Below, in pieces: positions 10,895 through 19,492 of a stretch of 64,000 bases of DNA. This DNA is from Culex pipiens pallens. Lineage: Eukaryota > Arthropoda > Insecta > Diptera > Culicidae. The position numbers and the translations under genes are program-made. The notes beneath the pieces were generated by a model. That model was given only the letters and a program-made list of their open reading frames with translations, did no database searches and was not told the origin of the DNA. Location: assembly GCF_016801865.2 (NCBI RefSeq), contig NC_068938.1, positions 76,969,316 to 77,033,315 of the forward strand, written 5' to 3'. Numbering within the stretch: the first letter of the stretch is position 1; each line of letters starts with the position of its first letter.

Positions 10895-13804
10895 GTGTTA
10901 TTACCTCGACGCCAACGCCGACCGAATCGAAAGCTTGTCCCTTCCAGTCTCCTCGTTTATTACCAGAACGCAGGTGGTATTCGAACCAAAACTAACCAGT
11001 TTAACTTGGCCCTAGCCAGCAGCGATTACCATGTGATAGCGATGTCTGAAACGTGGCTTCGTGATGGTATTCTGGATTCAGAGCTCTCATCCAACTATCA
11101 ATTTTTTCGAAAAGATCGTAGTCCTGCTACGAGTGAACTGAGGCGAGGAGGTGGTTGCCTTGTTGCCGTGAAGAATGGACTCGACGCAACTCCTGTGATA
11201 CTCGCCGGCTATGATCATCTGGAGCAGACCATAATTCGTGTCAAAGTTCGGCGGCAAAATGTATTTTTGTGCTGCATCTACATAAGACCGAACAGCCCGA
11301 ACGATATCTACCTTTCGCACTACGCAGCTGTCCGTGAAGTGTTATCGAAAGCTGGCGTAAACGACTTAGTGATTGTAGTTGGAGACTACAACTTGCCTGG
11401 TCTGCGCTGGACGTTTGACGACGACGTGAACGCATTCATTCCCAACAATGCCTCGACCGAAATTGAACTTGACCTTATGGAATCCTTACTGACGTCCGGA
11501 ATGCAGCAGGTTTGTAATCTCTCCAATGCTAGAGGCAACATACTTGACCTAGCTTTCGTGAACGACGCAGATAGAGTTGACCTGATCGAACCTCCGTCGG
11601 CTATTCTCAAACCCGACCGACATCACAAACAGTTTGTACTGAAGGTTGACCTCCACCACAATCCCGACCAAGTTAGCCAACACTCTGCTGACGTTGCTGA
11701 TTTTGACTTCAACCGATGTGACCATGTTGCTGTTACGGATGCATTGAATCAAATCGACTGGGACAACGTGCTGAACTCGGAAGACGCCAACACTCAAGCA
11801 TCACAGTTCTACAGCGTAGTATTTGACGTGATTCAACAGCTCGTGCCGAGGAAACGGATAGCTAGAGATCGATCAATCAAACAACCATGGTGGAATGCTG
11901 AGTTACGGCATAAGCGGAACATTCTGCGCAAAGCAAGGAAACGACTGTTTCGGTCGAAATCACCGGAGGATAACGTTTGTGTCGAGCGACTGGAAACGGA
12001 GTACGAGCTGCTGAACGAAACACTGTACCGTGAGTACCTCGACAACATTCAAACCCGCTTAACGGATGACCCTTCGTCGTTTTGGAGTTACGTTAAGAGC
12101 AGGAAGCGAACTGATGGCATTCCTTCCGTGGTCGATTCGGGTGATCGTAGCTCAAACAGTCCTGAAGAAGCAGCTAATTTATTTGCCGACTTTTTCAAAG
12201 GCGTGTTCAACCATGGCTTGCACACCGCTCCAGCAGATTATCTCGACGAAATTCCCTCCCACAACATTGACATGCCATTTCCGGTTCTTTCTGAAGCAGA
12301 AGTTCTAGAAGCTTTGGCTGCAGTTGACTCTTCAAAAGGCCCTGGTCCTGATAAGCTGCCACCTTCTTTCATTAAAATGTGCGCTGGATCGTTGGCACAC
12401 CCTGTAAGCTTAGTCTTCAACCGATCGCTTACAAATGGTCAGTTCCCAGATGTGTGGAAAGTTGCTGCCATTACGCCAATTCATAAATCTGGACGAAGGA
12501 AAGATGTTCAAAACTACAGACCGATCTCAATACTATCCTGCCTGCCAAAAGTTCTAGAACAACTGATTCACAAAAGAATGTACGCTGCCGCAGTCCCCAT
12601 CATATCGGAGTTTCAGCATGGGTTCGTGAAGAAACGATCCACAGTCTCGAACTTGATGCTGTACGTTAGCTCGATAAATTCCAGCCTTGAGAAACGGTGC
12701 CAGGTTGATTCCGTGTACGTGGACTTTGCCAAAGCCTTTGATAAGGTGCCTCATAACTTGGCAATTGAAAAGCTGAGACGTATGGGATTCCCTCGCTGGC
12801 TCACGGTATGGCTCTCTTCCTATCTGACCGGCAGAACAGGGTTTGTTCGCATAGGAAGCTCACGATCGCTCCAGTTTGCCGTGACATCCGGAGTGCCGCA
12901 GGGAAGCCACCTCGGCCCATTGATCTTTTTACTGTTCGTCAACGACATTTGCACTCACCTCAAATCCCAAAAGTTGCTGTATGCAGATGACCTCAAAGTG
13001 TTTCGTGTTGTTTCCTCTGCCATCGATTGCGTCGCCCTGCAGCAGGATATCTGCACTATTAACGAATGGTGTGTTAGGAACGGGATGAAGGTGAATGAAG
13101 AGAAATGCAACGTCATCAGCTTCTCTAAGAAACAGGACACGATTCACTACCGATATGAGATGAATTCACACTTGTTAACTCGTGTCGACTGCATCAAAGA
13201 CCTCGGCGTAATGATGGACCACAAGCTCACCTTCGACAAGCATGTCGCTGTCACTTCCGCTAAAGCCTTTGCAACGCTGGGATTCCTTCGACGTAACACG
13301 GTGGACTTCGAGAACATTCGGGCACTTAAAACGCTGTACATCTCTCTGGTACGAAGTATTCTCGAGTATGCTGTGCAAGTCTGGGCACCGCATTACGCAG
13401 TTCTGTGTGACCGCTTGGAGAAAGTGCAGAAAAGCTTTACACTATACGCTCTACGTCGCCTGCCCTGGAGGAACCCTGCGTACCTAACAAGTTACGATGA
13501 CCGCCGAAGATTACTACAATTAGAATCTCTAGAACATCGCCGGATTTTCCTGCAACGTCTGTTTGTGTTTGACGTTCTTACAAACCGAGTAGACTGCCCG
13601 GAGATCCGTCAGAAAATGAGCCTTCACGAGCCCCAACGTGCGCTGAGAACCTACCTGCCGTTTAGGATCGCTAGGCACACTACCGTTTACGGACAAAACC
13701 ACCCGATCGATCGCTGCTGCCGTTATTTCAACCCAGTTTGGTGCTTTTTTAATTTCGACATGACAAAAGAACTATTTAAAACTAAAATTAGAAACGTGTT
13801 GTGA
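10895..13804 (+). CDS. CR1-like LINE ORF2: AP-type endonuclease and reverse transcriptase
   Basis: The protein makes the target nick and primes cDNA synthesis on the target. The endonuclease domain spans roughly the first 240 codons (YYQNAGGIRTKT, MSETWL with catalytic Glu, GDYNLPGLRW, and a terminal DRHH in place of SDH). The reverse transcriptase spans about codons 480-760 (KSGRRKDVQNYRPISIL, FQHGFVKKRST, VDFAKAFDKVPH, GVPQGSHLGPLIFLLFVNDI, YADD at 12980-12991), followed by a C-terminal domain ending KTKIRNVL. No inactivating change is visible. The frame has no ATG before 11042, which lies inside the endonuclease domain; it is open back to 10652 and overlaps ORF1 by 184 nt in the -1 frame. 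The start at GTG 10895 is therefore only nominal. Confidence 0.9.
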   Translation: MLLPRRQRRPNRKLVPSSLLVYYQNAGGIRTKTNQFNLALASSDYHVIAMSETWLRDGILDSELSSNYQFFRKDRSPATSELRRGGGCLVAVKNGLDATPVILAGYDHLEQTIIRVKVRRQNVFLCCIYIRPNSPNDIYLSHYAAVREVLSKAGVNDLVIVVGDYNLPGLRWTFDDDVNAFIPNNASTEIELDLMESLLTSGMQQVCNLSNARGNILDLAFVNDADRVDLIEPPSAILKPDRHHKQFVLKVDLHHNPDQVSQHSADVADFDFNRCDHVAVTDALNQIDWDNVLNSEDANTQASQFYSVVFDVIQQLVPRKRIARDRSIKQPWWNAELRHKRNILRKARKRLFRSKSPEDNVCVERLETEYELLNETLYREYLDNIQTRLTDDPSSFWSYVKSRKRTDGIPSVVDSGDRSSNSPEEAANLFADFFKGVFNHGLHTAPADYLDEIPSHNIDMPFPVLSEAEVLEALAAVDSSKGPGPDKLPPSFIKMCAGSLAHPVSLVFNRSLTNGQFPDVWKVAAITPIHKSGRRKDVQNYRPISILSCLPKVLEQLIHKRMYAAAVPIISEFQHGFVKKRSTVSNLMLYVSSINSSLEKRCQVDSVYVDFAKAFDKVPHNLAIEKLRRMGFPRWLTVWLSSYLTGRTGFVRIGSSRSLQFAVTSGVPQGSHLGPLIFLLFVNDICTHLKSQKLLYADDLKVFRVVSSAIDCVALQQDICTINEWCVRNGMKVNEEKCNVISFSKKQDTIHYRYEMNSHLLTRVDCIKDLGVMMDHKLTFDKHVAVTSAKAFATLGFLRRNTVDFENIRALKTLYISLVRSILEYAVQVWAPHYAVLCDRLEKVQKSFTLYALRRLPWRNPAYLTSYDDRRRLLQLESLEHRRIFLQRLFVFDVLTNRVDCPEIRQKMSLHEPQRALRTYLPFRIARHTTVYGQNHPIDRCCRYFNPVWCFFNFDMTKELFKTKIRNVL

Positions 13805-13865
13805 CGTACCTTTATGTTTTTAATGTTTTATATCTGTTTATACGTTTAGTTTATAAGTATATACA

Positions 13866-13890
13866 GTCTGTGCGGCATAATGCCGAAGAC
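13866..13890 (+). other. 3' UTR stem-loop of the CR1-like LINE
   Basis: GTCT (13866-13869) pairs with AGAC (13887-13890), and CGGCAT (13873-13878) pairs with ATGCCG (13880-13885). This lies immediately before the AAATAAA tail. In CR1-type LINEs the 3' end is what the reverse transcriptase recognises, so this is the likely recognition hairpin (inference). Confidence 0.6.
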
Positions 13891-15201
13891 GGTGACAAAA
13901 AAATAAATAAATATATGCAAAAACGCATTTTCATACAAAACTTTTGAAATACTAATCAAAACTTGAGTCAAATGCAACCGATTTGGTCTAAATCTATTCA
14001 GCCAGTTCTGAGAAAACTGATTGAAATTTTTTGGTTACCCCTAGACACACAGAAAGACAGGCATTTGTTCAGTTTTCGATTCTGGATCGATGTGCATAAG
14101 GGAAGGTGTAATATTACCACTTTTTTAATGTAAACTACGCTATTTGTAAAAAGTTCATTTTTAGAGCAAGAGGAATTTAACTTTGTAATTTTGTAAAAAA
14201 AATACTATAAAATATAAAAATATTTATATATTTTATATTTTTTATTATATATTTTTATATTTTTTTAAAAATAGTCAAATTTTCATAGCTCAACATGCAA
14301 AAAATAATCTTTATCTTCACAAATTATAAAATTACTTCAAAACATTTTTTTTATTTTTTATGTGTAAGCATAACACTTTCAAAAAATGTATTAAACTATA
14401 AAAATGACCTTTGGACTTTTTTCTAGATAAAATTTTGGAAATTAATAAAATTATATAGCAAATTCGGCAATTCAAATTTGTAAACATTGAAATGTTTCCA
14501 ACATCTTCAACAATTTTGTTCATTTTAGCGTATTCAAAATCGACAACATTGTTTCAAAAATCGTAAAAAAATGTGAATGATTTTGGAAAAGAAATATTTG
14601 CTTACAGGATTCGTGGTAGTTTTCAAAAAATACAGGTACCGACGATTTTTATTTGTTTCTGCTTTAATTGGGGAAAACAACATTCAATAGACAATATTTG
14701 TAAACTGATTCAATCATGCCACAAATGATTATTAATACAGGAAAATGCATTTTCAATTGTTTTCTGTTCAGTGCGCGACTATTTTCATTGAAACTAAGAT
14801 TTTTGTAACAAATTATGTTTTACGCCCCTCGATTTTTTGAGCCAATATTGAATTTAAAAAAAAATGAAATTATGCAAATTCTATAAATAATAAAAAAGTA
14901 GGTAATTGATGTTCACAGCAAAACAATTATGTTAATTTGGGAGGTTGTATATTACCACTTTTATGATGCAATTTTACCTCAATTAAGACTGAAAAAGTGA
15001 TAGTGGTAGAATTACACATTTTCAGAGGTAAAATTACACATTTTTTTGACATAAAAGATGTACCCCTTCCCAGATGTATTATTACCATGATTTTTTTGAC
15101 TGGGTATAGTCCAACTTTCAAAAAATATGAACTTATGAAATAAAAATTTTCAAAGCAAGACATTCCACAAACTTTTCCTATGCAATCCCCGCGATCCTTA
15201 C

Positions 15202-15450
15202 CCTGAGCACTTTGAGCGCCTCCTCGCACACCTGCATCCCGCGCGACTCAAACACCTCGACGCAGCCCAGATACTTGACGGAGAAGGTGCAGGTCGCGGA
15301 CCGGACGGCCTGCTCGTCCGACTGCCACTGGTGCGGTTTGGCCGCTTCCGGCACCCGGTCCTTGCGCCGCCGGAACGAATCCCGGAACGACTTCCGGAGC
15401 CGGTCCATCTTCTTGGGCGATCGTTTGCTGTGCCGGAATGAGGCCGCTTT
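15202..15450 (-). CDS. numb: numb, coding exon 2: basic N-terminal segment and start of PTB domain
   Basis: The exon is 249 nt (83 codons, phase 0 at both ends), with acceptor TTTCTAG at 15457-15451 and donor GTAAGG from 15201. It encodes residues 27-109. The basic stretch KKMDRLRKSFRDSFRRRKD matches the membrane-binding, aPKC-regulated region of fly Numb (candidate sites Ser47 and Ser51). It then runs into the PTB domain (KPHQWQSDEQAVRSATC, FSVKYLGCVEVFESRGMQV). The internal Met41 (MDRLRK) lies where an alternative downstream start could give a shorter isoform, as reported in insects and vertebrates; nothing in this sequence proves its use. The splice join to exon 3 reads KVLR/NSRRR, matching the family. 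Confidence 0.96.
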
Positions 15451-15564
15451 CTAGAAATTGAGGAAAAAGATAAAAGTTAGTAAGCTTCATTGTTTAGATC
15501 TCTACGAAGAAATTAGTCAGCAGTCGCAGAAATGATTATGTGCATCATGTGTGTTTATACGAAC

Positions 15565-15642
15565 CGTATTCTTGACATCACCGTAGGTTCCCCGCGTGAA
15601 GCCCCGCTCCAGCGGCTCGTGTGACGAAGTTGAATTCCCCAT
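15565..15642 (-). CDS. numb: numb, coding exon 1 (start codon, N-terminal 26 residues)
   Basis: Seventy-eight nt from the ATG at 15642 encode MGNSTSSHEPLERGFTRG followed by TYGDVKNT, the conserved N-terminus of insect and vertebrate long Numb. Gly2 with Ser6 fits the N-myristoylation pattern, in keeping with cortical membrane association. The 3' splice junction is inferred at ACG/GTTCGT (donor from 15564), because that gives GDVKNT-KAASFRHSKRSPKK in phase with exon 2 as in orthologues. The donor is weak relative to GTRAGT. The intron to exon 2 is only 114 nt. Confidence 0.9.
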
Positions 15643-16012
15643 CGCTGCCCTCACTGGGAGCCCGAGGGGTCACAATCTCAAGTGACGATTTAAAGGTGAC
15701 CAATAAAAATAATGATCTCGGAACGCCCTCGTCCAAGATTCCGCTCTGGTCAAGCTTGCTTTTTTTAAAGATCTTTTCCAAGCCGCTTTACAATGTAGCT
15801 CGAGAGAGTACCAAAAGGTTAATAAATTCTCCACTCTCGATTAATTATCACATTCATGAGGTATCTCTCTCCGACGCCCGGTACGATGGCGTCACGTTTG
15901 AAGATCTAGGCACTGGAGGCACTGCTATGGCACTCTACTGGACCCGTTAAATGTCCAGACTGGCTGCTGCTGCTGCTGACGACGTCGATTATTGCCCCTG
16001 GCAGAACGCAAA
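15643..16012 (-). other. numb: Probable numb 5' UTR exon part
   Basis: Going upstream on the minus strand from the numb ATG, the sequence stays relatively GC-rich and non-repetitive. It includes a CAG run at about 15964-15977 and reaches a good splice acceptor (ATTTACAG, 16020-16013). No donor consensus interrupts it convincingly, so it is best read as leader joined directly to coding exon 1. It contains upstream ATGs, including a 67-codon reading frame (15781-15578) that overlaps the numb start in another frame. The alternative is a transcription start inside this segment. Confidence 0.5.
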
Positions 16013-17124
16013 CTGTAAATGACGAACGGTGGTCATTAGAATTATAAGGTTTTTTTCTCTCATTTCTAGAACCGCACACGCAAGCGGGCGATGATCGGCG
16101 GTGCGCTTGAACTGGATGGTGACTGAACTGGAAAGTCTGATGATGTTGGGCACCGGTTGTGCCTGCTCTGAGCTATGTAACGTTACTGAGTGTGGAGGAG
16201 AGGTTAACCCACACTGTACAAGCTGCGGGAAAATGCCGGGTAGTGATTTGAGCGAACGAAATGTTACTAGCTGAAGGTTGCTCGATATTGCTGGGGAAAA
16301 AGTACGGTTTTCGTGGGAATTTATTGTTGGGCGATAGTGTTCTATTTTTAAAAGGACTTTTTATGAAACAGCTGAATAAACTTTATTGCTGGACCTTAAC
16401 ATTGCTTGCATTAATTCAATTCAAATTATATAATATTTGCCGATTTTTGGTTTAAATTGTCGAGTCAAGTATACAATAGCAGTTTATGCCTCAAGTTGAA
16501 TATTGAAGATTATTTCAGCACGAGGTTAACTTAGTTAGATAAATATGACTAGTGCTGAAAAAAATCTAGTTTAGCAATTATCAAAAAAAACACCTATGAT
16601 CACATAATTCAATTCAAATGCTAATGAAAAGTATTTCATATTTCAACACCGGAAACGTATAATTTTTCCAAACAAGTGCTGAAAAGTCAAACTTTTTAGT
16701 ATCAATCGGAGTGCTGAAAATAATGTAATTTTTCCCAGGATTTTTTTTTTATTCTAAAGAATCCAAGTCTGTACAATATGTTATTTCCGTAAGGCATATT
16801 CCAAGATGACATATTATTTTATCAAAATTGATAATTTTGGATGCTGTAACTCAGCAACCATCAAAATCAAAATGTCAGATCAACATCATTTGTAAGAATT
16901 CTTTTCGACATTTTGAAAATATATTACCTAATTAAATATAAAAAAAGAAATGTCCTGGACTAAGAATCAAATTAGAACAATCTGTTTATCACTCAAATTG
17001 GCGTTTACAATAAGTGTGAACAAAATCTTAGTAGCATGGATTAAACAAAATTACATGAATTGTTTTCACTCATGTGTTTTCCAAACTCAGTCAAACATTA
17101 TGAATCAAATGATTTACATAAAAT
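16013..17124. other. Non-coding DNA upstream of the numb leader, with degenerate repeat B
   Basis: The first 250 bp are relatively GC-rich and unique (possible intron-proximal or promoter sequence). From about 16511 to 16745 a diverged copy of repeat B is visible (CAGCACGAGG, AGTGCTGAAAA). The rest is AT-rich with no gene recognised. Confidence 0.5.
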
Positions 17125-17128
17125 AGTA

Positions 17129-19061
17129 GAGCAGTTCTCTAGGATTTCGGTCATTCGATTTTTTTTGTATTTTTTAATCCGACTGAAACTTTTTTGGTGC
17201 CTTCGGTATGCCCAAAGAAGCCATTTTGCATCATTAGTTTGTCCATATAATTTTCCATACAAATTCGGCAGCTGTCCATACAAAAATGATGTATGAAAAT
17301 TCAAAAATCTGTATCTTTTGAAGGAATTTTTTGATCGATTTGGTGTCTTCGGCAAAGTTGTAGGTATGGATACGGACTACACTGGAAAAAAATAATACAC
17401 GGTAAAAAAAATTTGGTGATTTTTTTATTTAACTTTTTATCACTAAAACTTGATTTACAAAAAAACACTATTTTTAATTTTTTTTATTTTTTGATATGTT
17501 TTAGAAGGCATAAAATGCCAACTTTTCAGAAATTTCCAGGTTGTGCAAAAAATCACTGACCGAGTTATGAATTTTTTAATCAATACTGATTTTTTCAAAA
17601 AATCGAAATTTTGGTCGTAAAAATTTTTCAACTTCATTTTTCGATGTAAAATCAAATTTGCAATCAAAAAGTACTTTACTGAAATTTTGATAAAGTGCAC
17701 CGTTTTCAAGTTATAGCCATATTTAAGTGACTTTTTTGAAAATAGTCGCAGTTTTTCATTTTTTTAAATTAGTGCACATGTTTGCCCAGTTTTGAAAAAA
17801 ATATTTTTGAAAAGCTGAGAAAATTCTCTATATTTTGCTTATTTGGACTTTGTTGATACGACCTTTAGTTGCTGAGATATTGCAATGCAAAGGTTTAAAA
17901 ACAGGAAAATTGATGTTTTCTAAGTTTCACCCAAACAACCCACCATTTTCTATCGTCAATATCTCAGCAACTAATGGTCCGATTTTCAATGTTAATATAT
18001 GAAACATTTGTGAAATTTTCCGATCTCTTCGAAAAAAATATTTTTGGAATTTTCAAATCAAGACTAACATTTCACAAAGGCCAAACATTCAATATTACGC
18101 CCTTTTAAAATGTTTGTCTTGATTTGAAAATTCCAAAAATATTTTTTTCGAAAAGATCGGAAAATTTCACAATTGTTTCATATATTAACATTGAAAATCG
18201 GACCATTAGTTGCTGAGATATTGACGATAGAAAATGGTGGGTTGTTTGGGTGAAACTTAGAAAACATCAATTTTCCTGTTTTTAAACCTTTGCATTGCAA
18301 TATCTCAGCAACTAAAGGTCGTATCAACATAGTCCGAATAAGCAAAATATAGAGAATTTTCTCAGCTTTTCAAAAATATTTTTTTCAAAACTGGGCAAAC
18401 ATGTGCACTAATTTAAAAAAAATGAAAAACTGCGACTATTTTCAAAAAAGTCACTTAAATATGGCTATAACCGGAAAACGGTGCACTTTATCAAAATTTT
18501 AGTAAAGTACTTTTTGATTGCAAATTTGATTTTACATCGAAAAATGAAGTTGAAAAATTTTTACGACCAAAATTTCGATTTTTTGAAAAAATCAGTATTG
18601 ATTAAAAAATTCATAACTCGGTCAGTGATTTTTTGCACAACCTGGAAATTTCTGAAAAGTTGGCATTTTATGTCTTCTAAAACATATCAAAAAATAAAAA
18701 AAATTAAAAATAGTGTTTTTTTGTAAATCAAGTTATAGTGATAAAAAGTTAAATAAAAAAATCACCAAATTTTTTTTTACCGTGTATTATTTTTTCCAGT
18801 GTAGTCCGTATCCATACCTACAACTTTGCCGAAGACACCAAATCGATCAAAAAATTCCTTCAAAAGATACAGATTTTTGAATTTTCATACATCATTTTTG
18901 TATGGACAGCTGCCGAATTTGTATGGAAAATTATATGGACAAACTAATGATGCAAAATGGCTTCTTTGGGCATACCGAAGGCACCAAAAAAGTTTCAGCC
19001 GGATTAAAAAATACAAAAATTAAAATTGAAGAAAAAAGACCGATTTCGTAGAGAATTGCTC
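17129..19061 (+). mobile_element. 1.93-kb palindromic (foldback) element, copy 1, with 4-bp target duplication
   Basis: Two arms of about 940 bp meet near 18085 as an almost perfect inverted repeat. Outer ends are GAGCAGTTCTCTAGGATTTC (left) and, inverted on the right, GAGCAATTCTCTACGAAATC. They are flanked by AGTA at 17125-17128 and 19062-19065. Arm landmarks include CCGACTGAAAC, GATCGATTTGGTGTCTTCGG and GTTGCTGAGATATTG. Reading frames in the arms are mirror shadows and encode no transposase, so it is non-autonomous. The 4-bp duplication and long inverted arms suggest a superfamily such as Sola; this is inference. Confidence 0.9.
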
Positions 19062-19492
19062 AGTAGTTTATGCAACAAGTTGCAAAAAGAGGATTTTTTC
19101 AGCACGAGTCGTACATTTATCCAACGAGGTTCACCGAGTTGGATAAATACGACGAGTGTTGAAAAAATCAAGTTTTGCAACGAGTTCCATACAATTTTTT
19201 TTGCAATTCTGAAAAACACCCATTGAGTGAAATTTTATGTAAAATTTTCATGTATTTTTCCAATAAATCGTTTAAATAAAAAAAATGTTAAAAGTTTTAC
19301 TTTTCGAAACAAGTGCTGAAAAGTTCAACTTTTCAGCACTCATTTCAGTGCTGAAAAGTAGAACTTTTCAGCATTTATTTTGAAAAGTGTTGCTATTCGA
19401 TTCTGTTATTTTTGGTAGGAAAAAGTAGGCCGTTTCATTTCTTCAGAAGGACAGGAAAAGTTGACAGTTTCACAGCGGAATTGCAAAAAATA
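19062..19492. repeat. Dispersed repeat B, copy 2 (inverted)
   Basis: Reverse-complement match to 1584-2026, starting AGTAGTTTATGCAACAAG right at the target duplication of the foldback element and ending in CAGCGGAATTGCAAAAAA. The foldback element inserted at the edge of this repeat. The 66-codon frame at 19026-19226 is also found in the other copy but is only the hairpin read through. Confidence 0.75.

Larger units (their letters stand above)
9390..13912 (+). mobile_element. CR1-like (jockey-group) non-LTR retrotransposon, apparently full length
   Basis: The element comprises a leader of about 480 bp, ORF1 (9873-10835), ORF2 (open from 10652, coding to 13804) and a short 3' UTR ending in an AAATAAATAAAT tail (13899-13912). 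The 3' UTR has a stem-loop at 13866-13890 (GTCT..CGGCAT-A-ATGCCG..AGAC). Such tail repeats and hairpins are typical of CR1-type LINEs rather than poly-A-ending ones. It interrupts dispersed repeat C. The 5' boundary is approximate, since no target duplication is certain. Neither ORF has a stop or frameshift, so the copy is young and may be capable of moving. Confidence 0.88.
8150..14130 (-). repeat. Old dispersed repeat C (CCTTCCTCAC ends), interrupted by three insertions
   Basis: The segment starts with AATCCACCTACGTGGTTGG then TGCCTTCCTCAC, the same end found inverted at 40206-40240. It continues with 164-bp-type units (CACTTAAGTGGTCATAACTTGAG, CAGGGTTGCCAGAT, CCTATCCAACGATA). It resumes after the LINE at 13915-14110 with GTTCAGTTTTCGATTCTG, matching the other copy at 39322-40215. 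Removing the PIF-like MITE (8438-8602), the SINE (about 9076-9311) and the LINE (about 9390-13912) restores a co-linear copy. No coding potential of its own. Confidence 0.7.
7134..15201 (-). other. numb: numb intron 2, 8.1 kb, largely transposable elements
   Basis: Bounded by the donor GTAAGG at 15201 and the acceptor ATTTTAG at 7134. It holds a MITE (7320-7557), an old dispersed repeat (about 8150-14130) carrying a PIF-like MITE, a SINE and a CR1-like LINE, and AT-rich sequence without genes at 7558-8149 and 14131-15180. The LINE is on the strand opposite to numb. The AT-rich part has copies of a TAATATTACCAC-type motif (about 14108, 14950 and 15085) that recur near 53.9 kb. Confidence 0.85.

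Noticed and set aside
18481..19023. Reading frames repeated at 17098-17355, 18481-18726, 18826-19023, 24052-24249 and 25373-26017
   Set aside because: The same peptides recur because the foldback arms are repeated and inverted. They lack transposase or other motifs and are AT-rich low-complexity translations.
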